Part shown: positions 48,151-60,105 of the stretch, one piece after another
Layout of the letters: every line of letters begins with the position of its first letter
Position numbering within the stretch: the first letter of the stretch is position 1
Source of the DNA: Sternotherus odoratus
Lineage: Eukaryota; Chordata; Testudines; Kinosternidae
NCBI GenBank assembly: GCA_032164245.1
Contig: JAVMKO010000022.1
Coordinates: 12,709,845-12,773,844, forward strand
Length of the DNA: 64,000 nt
Direction: 5' to 3'
The notes under the pieces: generated by a model
What the model was told of the DNA's origin: nothing
The model's database searches: none
What the model saw: the letters and a program-made list of their open reading frames with translations, nothing else
Translations under genes and position numbers: made by a program

Positions 48151-51100
48151 AATATTCACTTTTACTTTTCAAAAGTAGTTGTTCTAGTAATAAATGACTG
48201 GCATTTACAGGCTTTTAATCATACAGTGTAGCAGCGAACCAAAATAGGGATGATACACAAGGGGGGGGGGGGAATTGTAAACAGTATGCAGGATAACTTC
48301 ACGTAATCCTGACAATACAGTGCAATCCTTCAGAGGCAGATGATGACATTAAGTGCTGCATGAGCTGTTGCTAAGCTTTCAAACAACATTTATTCTTTGA
48401 CCACATGCTACTCCTGTTCTTGGCTGCTAACGACGCCATTCATGCCAGCAAACATTGTTCTTCCTTTTTCAACTTTCTAGGACAAAATGCACTTGTTAGA
48501 GGTCCGGCGTGAGCCTTAAATTCAAACAAAAGTGGGTCTCTGCTCAAGGACCTGCTGACTGCTCCACGCGCCTGATTTCATTTTCAGCAGAACGTCAGTG
48601 CTTTAGTAACGGATTAGCTCCACAGTCTGGAGCATAAAGAAAGATTCAAATTAATTTTCCAGCAGGACACACTACTAGCTCAGACATCTTCCCTCCGCCC
48701 ATTGCCTTAACATCAATGTCTTGTCTAGTTAAATGCCAATAAACAAGTGTAACACTCTAACAAGCCACAAATTGGCTTATTGACACCTCTGTCAGCTCTC
48801 TCTTGCTTCTAAAAATGTCAGGTTTCTGAAAAGAGGTAATAACATTGGGAGTTTAATGCAGAGCTGGGTGTAAAGTTGTTTCTTGTATGCATGCCCCTTG
48901 ACTTATTCCTTCCCCATCCAAAGACCCTTGTTAGCATATTGGATAAATATACCTTCAGTGTGCACACAGCTTTGTGCAAGCCACTGAATTTAAAATCACT
49001 GACTGTTGCTTCCGCATGCAACTTAACTCTCTTGATTCTGCAGGGAATTAAAATGTGCTTCTCCCCGCCCCCTTCAGGCTTCTTATTTTTCTTATGTTCA
49101 TTTAGGGGATGGTTAAAGTTGTTGTGTCAAATCCTCAGGTGGCATAAACTGTTGACTTCACTGGGATTACACCACTTCACACTACCTGGAGATTGGGGCC
49201 ATTGGCTTGACATCCATAGACATGAGAAATGAATCAACTTCGGAGTGCCAGGAAATCAGAGTAAGTCCAGAAAAGCACCAAATGGTTCAGATGAATCTAA
49301 CTGAACCTTCTGAGTCTGCAAAACTGGCTTAGAAGTCTTGGAACAGGCTTTCTTCTCGTGCTGGGTCTCTGCACAGGAGTGACCAACTACAGCACATGCA
49401 GTAGAGGTGGCATTTCTCTGCAGTACCCCTGGCCAATGCTCCGCACTCTTGCCCGGAAAGGGAGCTGAGATGGATGGATGAAGTGGGGGGCATTAGCGAC
49501 CATAGCCGATTCAGTCCTTGAGTTCTGTGCTGACGCCGACACAAGGGTGCTAGCAAATTCCAATTGCACAAGAGCAATCTTTGTGCCATGATTCCTATTT
49601 AACTGTGTGCTGGAAGGAACCGTTTGCTGGTTTCCATCTATTGCATATTGAATTGCACCTTGGCCCTGTGTTGTTCAGAAAATATCAGAGTGATGTGCCA
49701 TGACCATTCCCGGGGGTGGGATTGCTAACCTACTTCTCAGGCGCAGGATTGTGTCAACCTCAGGGGCAAGGAGATGCTTCCCTCTGCTGAGACTACAGCT
49801 CACATTGAATCCTTCTTGTAGGTCGACTTCTGCCTGCGCCTTCAGTTTGAGCAGGAACACAGAAACAGAACAAAACACTATTGCTTAATATGCTCTGAAG
49901 GTCAGAGAGAAAAGCCCTTGGCCTCAATCAAATTGGTCCTGATCTAAAATTAAGAAGACTTAAATGCTTAGAATTTCAGAGAGATTCAAACTAATGGCTT
50001 GTTTCTTCCCCCTCCCTGTGTGCTTGTTGCATATATTGCAAATGTATCCTTATGGGGATAGTATTTAAAAGCCAACTTAAAATAGGTGATGTATTTTTAC
50101 TATTGTTCAATGCATGAGAGACCTAGAACATGAGTCATTTGGTTAGTCACTCAATCGGCGCCTCTCAAGGAAAGAAAAGGGATGGGACTATTCCTTATGA
50201 GAACACTTCTTTGCAATGAATTTATACAAGACTGGGAATTAAAAGACTTGTCACCATAAAACCAAACCAGGCTGCTGTAAGAACTGCCTCTATCCTTGTT
50301 TGTGTGTGCCTTGCTCACCCTAGCTCTATGTCGTGCAGTTCAATTTTTCCTGAAATGGTCTCTTAAATTCTAATTTTCCTGTAGAGCCAAGGTTAATCAG
50401 ATGACTGGAATAGCCAAGGTTATATTTTCCCAGTCATTCTTTAACCCAACCTGACAACATACACACACAAAAACTCAGTGGAGAGGAAACTTTTATTGCC
50501 TTCTATGGTGTTCATCTAAAGTTTTTCTTGAATTCAGGGCCAAATTCTGAATTCTCAATCCATCCTTACTTAAGCAAATTCCTGAATGATTTCCTCCACA
50601 GAATCCATGGGGAGGTCAGATTAGAAATAAATGGCATGATATGACTAGCTAAGAATTTTTGGTAGAGTCATTAATTCTCAGTATTAAAATAAAGCAGTGA
50701 AAGTGGGCAAAGTGCAGTACTCACTACAAATGAGTGGATTATAATTAGTCAGGCAGCATTCACCTATGTTTGAATCCCAAACACTTATCCAATCCACTGC
50801 AGATATAAAAGTAAGCTCAGGATTTTGTTTTTAAAAGGAAACAAAGTAGATTATGTTCCGCTCTACACAAATAAGAGAGAAACCATCAGCTCTAAAATAA
50901 ATGTTCAGCCTTCAGTGGGCAAATTCAGTACTTAGCTACATGTAAATGTGTTAAATTTACCCTATTAATGCATTAAAGATGACAGTATCCACTTATTACA
51001 TACTGCTTAGGCACTATGTGAAGAACAGAGCATACTTCTTAGTGAACCCCTGATTATTTCACTCCAAAGACTCCCTCCCTAATTTTAATTGCTAATTACC

Positions 51101-51666
51101 CAGGCACATTTCCATACTGTTGCCAACATACTAACCATCTTCCCGGTTTTCTTTAATAGTGTTGCATCCCTGTAAAAGCGCTCCTGTTCCCTTTCTGCAA
51201 TAAGGCCACAGTCAGATTACTGTATTTTCACTTCCAGTTTAAAATGTTGTGTAGGAAGCATTGCTGAGCAACGCAACTGCTGTCTACCATCTCTCCATAG
51301 CTCTGCTAAAATCACCTTTCGCTAATGGACGAATAAATGAGGGGATAACAAGATGGGTTAAGATCATCACTGGTGTAATCTTAACTTTTATTTGAAATGT
51401 AAATACCAGCTTTGTGGTAGATGACTACAGCTGTGATAAGGGAAGGAAAGTAGTTTAAAGGCATGTAATCAGCAACAGAAGTGGGCAGATGCAAGTATTT
51501 TTAGAGCATCCTGTAAATGCCAGAGATAGCCAGATCTTCTATCTTGTACCAAGCAGTCTTGCAGGGTTATTAATATCTCATGTGGATAGAAATTATCGGG
51601 AGCAACTAGGCAAGAAATTAATATGAAAACTGCTGTTTTGTTTTCATATATTTTACTGATTGCCAA

Positions 51667-51794
51667 GGGGGTGACCAGACAGCAAGTGTGAAAAATCAGG
51701 ATGGAGGTTGGGAGGAGGGTAATAGGAGCCTATATAAGAAAAAGACCCCAAAATTGGGACTGTCCCTATAAAATTGGGACATCTGGTCACCCTA
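51667..51794. mobile_element. hAT-like short MITE with exact 8-bp TSD
   Basis: The start ggggtgaccagac and end ctggtcaccct are inverted. Exact attgccaa flanks lie at 51659-51666 and 51795-51802. The interior is itself repetitive ('ccccaaaattgggac' and 'tataaaattgggac'). At 128 bp it is a deletion derivative with no coding capacity. The ends resemble those of 57572-58055 and 58275-58601. Confidence 0.9.
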
Positions 51795-52080
51795 ATTGCC
51801 AATGAAATGTGTCACCCTGATAGTGTGCGTCTACTATGATGTAGAGGGATGATTGCTAAGGGTACGAAAGATTGGCCCAGTCTTCAAGTCCCATTCATTC
51901 CTTGGCCTGTCTGTGGAGGCTGTCAGAAGAAGGTTTACATGGTGCTAATTGGGCCATGGTTCTGTGCAATGAACACGTGGGATTGTATTAATGACACACA
52001 TCTACTCAGCAGGTCAGGTCACATTGTACCGGTCAGGAACAAACTTCCAGTCACTGCTGACTGGGGTCATAATACGTACC

Positions 52081-52312
52081 TCTCTCTCTCTGCCCGTCAC
52101 CCCCCAGCCGGGGTATGGGCCACCAACTGGTGTTGGTGTTTCAGTAGCAATTGGTTCCCTTACGGGGTGGAGTTGCTAGCCCCACGCCCATGTTAAGCCT
52201 ACAGCACCTGGTATTCCCAGGAGGTCTCCCATCTAAGTACTAGCCAGGCCCGACCCTGCTTAGCTTCCGAGATCAGACGGGATCGGGCATATTCAGGGTG
52301 GTTTAGTCGTAT
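52081..52312 (-). mobile_element. 5S-rRNA-derived SINE-like insertion
   Basis: On the minus strand a 5S-like head (52312-52195) is followed by about 114 bp of unrelated tail ending in (GA)n near 52081-52092. Exact copies of taatacgtacc flank the unit at 52070-52080 and 52313-52323, so head and tail were inserted together as one 232-bp unit. 5S-headed SINEs are known (SINE3, AmnSINE1), but the tail is not one I recognise. Confidence 0.7.
52195..52312 (-). pseudogene. 5S rRNA-like sequence
   Basis: Compared with vertebrate 5S rRNA from memory, roughly 90% of positions match over nearly the full 120 nt, from ACCACCCTGAA through GGTGCTGTAGGCTT. The pol III internal A-box region (AGCTAAGCAGGGTCGG) is intact; the C-box region has two changes (TTAGATGGGAGACCTCC). 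No T-run terminator follows the 3' end. The first dozen bases are the most diverged. It is part of the insertion at 52081-52312 rather than a cluster gene. Confidence 0.85.
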
Positions 52313-53031
52313 TAATACGTACCAATGTACCATTAATAACCTGGGCAATTCCATTCCTTCACCTGTTTGCATGACAAACATCTCCTCAACATTTCACTCA
52401 ACTATGAAGTGACTTTGTACTTTGTGTAAAAATCTACTACAGTTGTTTAGGGTGAGACTATAGGATCTAGCTAGTAGCAGTGGGATGAAATTAAGGAATA
52501 GAAAATTATGGTTATATTAAGAAAATCATCTTTGGTGAACTTCATTATTCGTCTCCCAAGAAAATGGAGACTTGTAAGGTTAGACAGCATGATTGTTCCC
52601 TATGACATATTTCCTAGGCAACCATGTAATGGGCAGGCAGAAACAGAAAAGGAACCCTAATAGGTCCTTTCCATTTCCAGCCTGGAGCTGCTCAAACTCA
52701 ATTCATGTTGGATCCTACACACGTCCACACAGAGGCCCCCGCAATTGAAAGGCTAATAGGGCCATTTACTACATGATGTTGGAGCCAAATGAGAATGGTA
52801 TGTTCTGACAGGTGATCAGTGTACTATTGATTAGGTGAAATGTTGGTATGACACACCATTTGAGAGGTTGTGGGAAAGAAGTTATTCCTGAACTTGACCT
52901 TTTTCAGCAAAAACTGTTTAAACCCAGTATTCTTTTAGAGAAAAGAGGCAGATCAGGGGGTTGCCAGGATGCCAGAGTTCTGTGAACAAACAAGCGCAGT
53001 ATAATTTTGTTTTCTGTTGGTGTTGCACACT

Positions 53032-53240
53032 TAGGCTATGTCTACACTACAAGCACTACAGGGGTGGAGCTGTAGCTACACGGTTGTAGCATTGCACTGT
53101 AGATGCTTCCTGCATTGAGAGAAGGGGTTTTTCCAACAGTGGGATTAAGCTGCCTCTCCAAGAGGCAGTACGTGGATGAACAGAATAATTCTGTCTTCAA
53201 CCCAACCTTGTCTACTGCAGGGTGGTGATTGCCCTAACTA
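53032..53240. repeat. GTCTACAC-family MITE
   Basis: It opens with 'taggctatgtctacactaca', a typical terminus of this family, then 'ggagctgtagctacacggtt' and 'ctgcctctccaagaggcagt'. The right terminus is not clear, so the end coordinate is approximate. Confidence 0.6.
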
Positions 53241-53421
53241 CTGCACTCATGGTGAGACAATTTCCACAGTCTTGTCTGTGTCAATCTAATTTAATGATAG
53301 GCCCAGACCTCTGTAACTCGAAGAGCTTTACAAAGCAATGTGCTGGAAGATCAGTAACTGTGTAGGAACTGTGTAGTGTAGCTATTACAATAGCCAGCAA
53401 TCTAGGCTGCTCAGTGTCACT

Positions 53422-53542
53422 TAAGAACATAAGAACGGCCATACTGGGTCAGACAAAAAGTCCATCTAGCCCAGTATCTTGTCTTCTGACCATGGCCAAT
53501 GCCAGGTTCTTCAGAGGGCATGAACAGAACGGGGAATCATTA
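53422..53542 (-). repeat. CR1 LINE 3' end (antisense)
   Basis: It starts with the intact octamer repeat (taagaaca-taagaacg), then 'gccatactgggtcagacaaa', 'aagtccatctagcccagtat' and 'ggccaatgccaggttcttca'. 5'-truncated to about 120 bp. Confidence 0.88.
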
Positions 53543-55706
53543 AGATGAAATTCATACACATGTCATACAGATGAGCAGCATGTGGGTTTTGCACCACTGG
53601 AATCATGTTTAATACCTATTTTGAAGCTCTAAATGGGCTGTCCATGGCATACAGGCCTTGTGCTGGCCCTCTGTATGAAAGTGAATTTTACCTCCAAGGA
53701 CAAACTTCACTAGTTTCTGTTATCTTTAAAGGGGAAGATGATTTATGATGATTCTCTCTGATCATTCTGCCTGTCATCCTACCTCCCATAGCAGCAACTG
53801 CAGACCAAAGGGTTTGAAATTATCCATCATTTTCTAATAAATAATAGATGCCTTTAATTTTTGCAAGGGGAAAACAGGATTACAGTGCATGCGGTGGAGT
53901 TCAAAGTTAAGCTTTCTTTGAGGTGGACAAACACAGTCAAATGAAAGCCAATTAAATACCAACTCTTTGAAAGCCCTTCCCAGCTACATATTCAGTATGG
54001 CACGTGCATCTCTTGAGAGTTCTGCTCCACCCACTCTTTCCCCCTCTCCTCCCTGAAAACCAGAAATCCCAGTGTATCCTAGGGTGTGCAACACAGCACA
54101 AAGAACAACTGGAAGAGTTTGTCATGTCCTGTTACCACAGCAACTGGTCCCCCCATGAACCAGCCTTGTTGTTCTGATAGAGAAGACAAAAGTAAATTGT
54201 GCCAATGCTGTTCTGAAAGACAACGGTGCTTAATTGGCTCTTGGCTTCCCAGTACTGTAAATAATAAATTGCAGGGCAGTGAAAGTGACCTGCTCTAGTT
54301 TAGGCCTGACCCCAGCTGAGCAGAGGGGCATAACCAGCCAATCCCTTATCTATGGTTGCCTTGCTTCTGACTGAGTAATAGGGGCTTCAAAGACACGCCC
54401 AGTCACTGCTCCAAACAATCGTCTCCCTCTGTAGGGATCATCTTTCCTGCTGGTGTCTGCAATGGAAGGGCTGGCAGAGCTGCGACACACTAGTTGGTTG
54501 GTTTGGGGTGTTTTGTTGTTTGTTTGAATAATGGTCTGACTCTCAGAAGCGAAATCAATACACACCATGTTAAAGCCCAAACCACCCATTGAAAATTTCC
54601 TGATGTTCACACGGCGCTGTGCTGACTAATGTGAACATTACATTCCCTGACCAAGGTGCCATTTTAAACGGAAGCAGTGTGATTAAAGCTTTTGTTGAGA
54701 TCCAGAAGAAACAAACACAAGTTGCTTCAGACCCCACATCTGAGGGGCACCAAACCCCTCTGGTCAGGCTGAAAGCATGTTTGGCAGAGCCCTGGGCTTT
54801 AAGGAGGTCTGTGATTGGCTTTGGATCAAAGACTGACCTGATACCAGCCATTAGTAACTGTTAGCATAACTATACTTCATTCAGCATATGTTTTCTAAGA
54901 GATGAGCGCTCTATTAGTTCACAGCTGGGTCCCAGGCAGCTGGGGAAATAGAATGAAAATAAAACTCATTCTAGTGAATGGGACAACACAAGTTCTGTGC
55001 ATCATTAAGCCCTCAAAACAGAACTTAAATGGGCCTTCAGTGGTTCACAGGTGGTGTTTTGGAGGCTGGGGTGAAGGCATGATTACATATCATGTTTGGC
55101 CATTCTTTTAACCAACTAGACCCCCGAAGGGCCACTTTTTGCTATAGACAAGCCTGTGATACAGAAGCCCATTGGTGGTTTGCTATTCTGTGCCAGCAGC
55201 TCTTATCAGGCCTGATGTACTCATGACACCTCACACTCTGGTGTCATGAAATGTATTTAAAAGGGGACATGTAATATGTCGTTTGAAAGCTAACAACACA
55301 CTGGTCATTAATGTGACAGTGATGCTTGTAACAATCCTGCAGTTGAAGTTACGGAGACTCTACAATATTATGCCCTGGAGACTGTGAACAAAGGTGGAGA
55401 AACAGGCTTCTTCTATATTAAGGAAAAATAAAATATGGTGGCAGAAGCCCCGTCCAGGGAAGAGGGCTCTGACCTGCTGCCTCTGAGTCAGGCAATGGCA
55501 AACACTGCTGCAGCTTTGTAAGGGGAGAGCTGTGACCCTAAGAACATCCCAGGGCAAGGATCTCACTGGTATAAAATAGTGAGTTTCAGCTGGTCTGACT
55601 AGTTCAGTGTACCCCAGATCACTAGGGTTATAATCGGTATCAAAAAGGTGTCACGAAACATGGCACTGGAAAACTAATAACTCACGGACCATTCACATTC
55701 TTGTGT

Positions 55707-55836
55707 GATGTCTATACACCGATGAAGTGGGTATTAGCCCACAAAAGCTTATGCTCCAATACTTTAGTTAGTCTTTAAGGTGCCACAGGACTCTTTGTTA
55801 CCTCTGCTATTCCAGACTGACATGGCTACCTCTCTG
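55707..55836 (+). mobile_element. Penelope-like terminal repeat, single arm with 10-bp TSD
   Basis: From CCGATGA (55719) through 'agtgggtattagcccacaaa', 'gcttatgctccaatacttta', 'gttagtctttaaggtgccac' to the full end 'ctgacatggctacctctctg'. Exact attcttgtgt flanks lie at 55697-55706 and 55837-55846. This copy is not palindromic; its left edge falls just at the hammerhead-like box. GAAA is mutated to CAAA. Confidence 0.88.
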
Positions 55837-57000
55837 ATTCTTGTGTATTAGGAGTTATGGATATATGCTGGAATGATAACTAAAATGTGCTTAGGCCAGG
55901 GGAGTTGGTAGATGGTCTGCCCTAGACAAAACAATGAGCATTTGCTTCTCTGACCTTCCCCGTTATCAGGCAGAGGCAGATTAGCTAAACAAAGCTAACA
56001 AGTATGCGAGGAGACAGCTTCCAGCAGGGAAGAAAAACTTTATCTCAGCTAGCAAGGGGATGGGGATGGGTCTGAACCTCAAGTGATAAGCAAGTGACTC
56101 AACTGGTTGTATACAACAGGACAGGTTTATCAAGTGAGGTGATTTATGAAAGCCCAGGGCACACTGGGGTTGGGGGGCTGTAGACAGGCTGGTGGGGTCA
56201 GATCTGCTGAGGCAGGACTGTCCAGCACACAGACACTCAGGGTGTCTGCTTGTAGACTGGCTGGGAGCTACAGCAGCAAAGCGTTGCAAATGCCCCGGGG
56301 TTGCTGGGCAAGCAGTGACACTCTCATCAAAATTGCACCCCAGAATGCCATCACAAACTGCTCAAGTACTATTGAACTTATCAATAGCCCCTAAAGGGAA
56401 ACTGAGGCAGAGAGGCAAGCATGGTTCTGAACTGGGATGCTCCAGGAGTGGGTGCCGGCCACTAACAAGCATCTTGTATTCATATTGAAAGGGTCTTTTA
56501 CTGATGTATCAGATGAAGCTTTCCATGAAGCTCTCAGTAGGAAGATGGCATTTTAACTACTCATCCTAATCCTGAGCAAGTCAAACACAAAAGTCACAAG
56601 TGCAAAAGTGAGAATGGATAAGTAGCTAATGTCTCACACCTCTTTTGGTCTTACGTATGCCTTCGTTGAAAATATTCTTTCATTGCTAATTGTGTAGACC
56701 AGTCTTGCAATGTGCAAGGGAAAGCCAGGTCTGTTCTCCAGCCACGTCTTTCTCAGATACCTTCCTGAACAGCTCCACTGGGTGTCCCTTGGGCATCAGG
56801 TCAGCCTTAACTCCGGCTTTCGCTTCCCCTGAACGAAAATTACATCATTTCTTGAAGCAGATATTGCGTCCCTGGATAACCTGCTTTGATTTTCTGTGCA
56901 GATAAATAAGCAGACCAGAGCTCCATTATTTTGGATTTGGCTCAGTGATAATGGGGAAAAACGGGCATCTGAGGTCGATTTCTTACAGAGTCGGAGGGCT

Positions 57001-57185
57001 GGGCTACACTGAGGGGAGGGAGGAGTGTGTCAGCCTAAGATACTCAACTTCAGCTATGCTATTAGTCGCAGTATCTTAGGTCGACTTACCTGGACATTCC
57101 CACGGCGGCCGAGGTGGATATGATAAATCGATCCCCAATACATCGAGCGCTACCCGCCAATCAGACCGGCAGTGTAGCAGTCCCC
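57001..57185. repeat. GTCTACAC-family MITE
   Basis: 'gggctacactgaggggaggg', 'ttaggtcgacttacc' and 'gataaatcgatccccaatac' with 'gcgctacccgccaatcagac' and 'cggcagtgtagcag' parallel 44490-44625. A small inner palindrome (taagatactcaac / gcagtatctta) is visible. Confidence 0.65.
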
Positions 57186-57329
57186 CGAGTCAAGGGGTGA
57201 TGTAGCTTTTGGTGTTTAAATTTAGGCATTCAGAGGGGTCAAGGTTGGACTCCAGCTCCTACGTTCTAAGCTCACTATTAAAGCCTGGGTGAAAATGCGA
57301 GTTAAAAGACACGGGCCAATCTGTTTTTT

Positions 57330-57445
57330 CATTATTGTAGCATGGTGGTGCCTCACGTATGGATCAGAGCCCCAGTGTGCTAGGAGCTGTACAAACATAG
57401 GAGAATATAGTCCCCTGACAGCTCCCAGTCTACATAGATCAGACA
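57330..57445 (-). repeat. SINE/L2-like 3' tail (antisense)
   Basis: 'ggatcagagccccagtgtgc', 'taggagctgtacaaacatag' and 'ctgacagctcccagtctaca' match the antisense tail family. Confidence 0.65.
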
Positions 57446-57571
57446 GCCAGAGGATGAGGGACTGGATTATCTCGCCAGCAGAGTGAACACTGAGGTGGAG
57501 ACAGGATAGACAAGAAGGGAGTAAGAGAAGCAGGTGTGGGGTGAAGCAGAGGGGAAGAGACTGGGAGGGAG

Positions 57572-58055
57572 GGGTGGGCCAATCATATTTCCTAAAGTAA
57601 ATATGGGATGGCCTGGGGCTCACCCAAACTACCCCCCCTCACCAGAGCTACCCCCCTCCCTGCAACACAGAGCTGGGACTCACCCCCCACCCCGAGCTCC
57701 GTGCTGGGGCTGACCCCCCTTCCAGTTCTGTGCCCGCGTGGGGCTTGGGGTGAGCACCTCTGTGCAGCCCATCCCCTCTACCCCACCCCAGCTCTGCGCC
57801 TGAGACTAAGTGATCAAGACCCGCTGACCCCCTGAGCTCTGTCTTGCCCGAGGCTGGGGCTGACCCCCCCCCGCACCCCACTGCCCAGCTCCTTGCATTA
57901 CTGCCCCCCCTCCCCCCGTCCTCTTACTCCTGATCTCGTGGCAAGAGCAAATGGGACAAATACCCATTTCTGTCAACAACAAAAAAGTCAGGCTGTCTGG
58001 GACAGAGCTTAAAAAGGGGACTGTCCTGGCCAAACCGGGACTTACAGTCACCCTA
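57572..58055. mobile_element. GGTGACCA-ended MITE, longer copy
   Basis: The left end 'gggtgggccaatcatatttc' is diverged. The right part ('gcaagagcaaatgggacaaa', 'tacccatttctgtcaacaac', 'gactgtcctggccaaaccgg', 'cagtcaccctag') matches the right part of 58275-58601. The GC-rich centre (57620-57900) is a C-rich degenerate array full of 'ccccctccc' runs. Frames through it are artefacts. Confidence 0.65.
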
Positions 58056-58274
58056 GAAAGTGGTGTACTGGAGAAAACAGCCACTCAGCGCAGGGCAGAG
58101 ACAGTCTGAAAACATTCTGTCATTTCAGCTGGAACAGCCAGAGGTCCCTGTACTGTCTGCTTCAGTTCCTACCAGCTGGAGTCCCTGGCTGCTCTCTGTA
58201 GTTTTCCCTAAGGCCACATAGTGAGTGGGAAGGAAGACACCAATGATTATTTTTTGCACCTTGAGTGCGTGTTA

Positions 58275-58601
58275 TAGGGTGACCATATTTCCCAAAGGGA
58301 AAAAGACACCAGGTGGGGCTAGCCAGAGCCGCCTCCCCCACATATAGGGCTGGCTTGAGCTGCTTATCCAAGCACCCAAGCCCCCCTCCTCACATGGGGC
58401 TGCCCAATCCACTCCCCCCATGCATTACTTAGCACCCCACTTTTTTGACAAGTGGGCATTTACCCCAATTGCTCTTGACAACTGATCAAGGTGGCAAGAG
58501 CAAACAGGACAAATTCCCACTTTTTCCAAAAGGTGGGGACAGCTGGGACAGGACTTAAAAACGGGGAAGATCCCGGCCAAAACGGGGCACCTGGTCCCCT
58601 A
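58275..58601. mobile_element. GGTGACCA-ended MITE, shorter copy
   Basis: The left end 'tagggtgaccatatttccca' and right end 'acctggtccccta' are inverted. The interior has 'agggaaaaagacaccaggtg' and 'ttttttgacaagtgggcatt'. It lies in the same orientation as the copy 220 bp to the left. No clean TSD was found. Confidence 0.75.
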
Positions 58602-58899
58602 GTTTGGGGTCCCCCCTGCATAGTGCAGGATCAGAGGGGGGCTGGGGGAGGGATATCCCAGCCGGGCCCCTTGTTAGCGCCTAGTGCAACAATTCCAAGG
58701 CTTTGCTCTAAAGGATCCGGACGAACCAGAGGAATTTCCTCTACCACAAGAGTGTTTTCAGGTCACCAGTAGCTTCCCAAGGCAAAGCCCTGAAACATGA
58801 CAGAGAAGTCAGCAGAACATAAGTTTTATGGGTCTTGCCTGCATTTCATGAATATTCATACAGGATGAAATTCCCCCCTGTGCGGAGGACTAGCACACT

Positions 58900-59520
58900 G
58901 TGATGGGGTGTAGACACTCCACTCTGGTTAACCATGGAATAAGAGATGCCTGAGCCTTATTAGACTAATGGGATGCACCTTGTGGAGTGTTTAGGCCTAA
59001 TTGGTGATCAAAGGCAGCTGGGGCTCAGAGGCGAGTAGCCTCAGAGCATGCTCTGAATCTAATGGCAGGTACTGGGTCTTTGGGAAGAAACCCTGAGGAC
59101 TGTCACTCAGCACCCGGAGACAGGGAAGGGCTTGGGGAAAAGGCCTGAAGAAAAGTTAATGGTAGGCAGTGGCAAAATGTTGGCTCTAGCAGACTTCAGG
59201 TGTTCATCACAGGGGCCCTGGAGGGATCCCAGGGTAGGCAGAAGATCTGGGGGTGTTTTGCCAGCTGCTTGGTGGGAAGCCTCTGATAAGGACAAAGTCT
59301 GAGAAAAGGTGACGCTCAGAGCTGAGGCCTGAAACTGAGATGCAAGGAGTGGGGTGATTGTTTGCTGGACTTCTTGTTACCCTGGAAGAGGTGGGACTAA
59401 AATGTGACCTGGCTGGCAGTCTGAGTGGCAAAATGAGTCAGACTGTGGTAGGATCAGAGTGGCTGCTGCGAGGGACACAGGAGACCGAGACCCTGCCCAG
59501 CTGTGAGGGGACAAGCCACC
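58900..59520. repeat. Unclassified purine-rich repeat-like segment
   Basis: It begins 'tgtgatggggtgtagacact' and continues through G/A-rich text ('ggcagctggggctcagaggc', 'agacagggaagggcttgggg', 'cacaggagaccgagaccctg'). The style resembles LTR or unclassified repeats of turtles, but I cannot show paired ends, a primer site or a duplication. Confidence 0.3.
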
Positions 59521-59997
59521 GGTGAGTACACTTTTCTACATGAGCACAGGGCCGATTAAGTACTCAAAATCTTGCCTCAGCCAGCACTGGGTTCATGGGT
59601 GATGAGATACAGTCCCTCTTGTTTGTTCCACAGCATTAATCAGGAATTGGGAGGGGACATCCCAGGAGGGTAACATAGTTATTGTCTCAAAAACTGGTAC
59701 TGTAGAGAGAGTTAAATATAACAATAAGGCTCAATGGACTAACAGATAGCTAGCCCAATTTTATTCTGGTATAGTGGAGGTCAGAAACTGGGTTTAAATA
59801 ACACTCTTATAACACAATTATAAAGTGCCAGGTAATAAGGATTTGACACAACTTACACATTAGTAAGTTGTTTGTTTTTATTTTCAGTAACTTCAGATAT
59901 GCCCCTTTGATTCCTTGATCTTGTGTAGTGTCATATTTGCAGTCAGCCTGTGCAGATCTCAGTATTTTCATCTAACCAGCAACTTATTGAACAGATA

Positions 59998-60105
59998 CTT
60001 GGGGAACCAACAAGAGGAAAAACTTCCTACAGCAGCTGATCTGTGGAATTGGCTACCTTGGGAGGTGGTCTATGAAAGGGTTGGAGGGTTCCAGGAACAT
60101 GACTA
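59998..60105 (+). repeat. Diverged CR1-like fragment
   Basis: 'aaacttcctacagcagctga', 'tctgtggaattggctacctt' and 'gggaggtggtctatgaaagg' correspond loosely to the CR1 segment 'aacctgtggaactccttgcc tcaggaggttgtgaa' at 35360-35394. Confidence 0.55.

Noticed and set aside
52195..52312. A functional 5S rRNA gene
   Set aside because: It is a single copy inside a TSD-flanked insertion, with a diverged 5' end, C-box changes and no T-run terminator after the 3' end.
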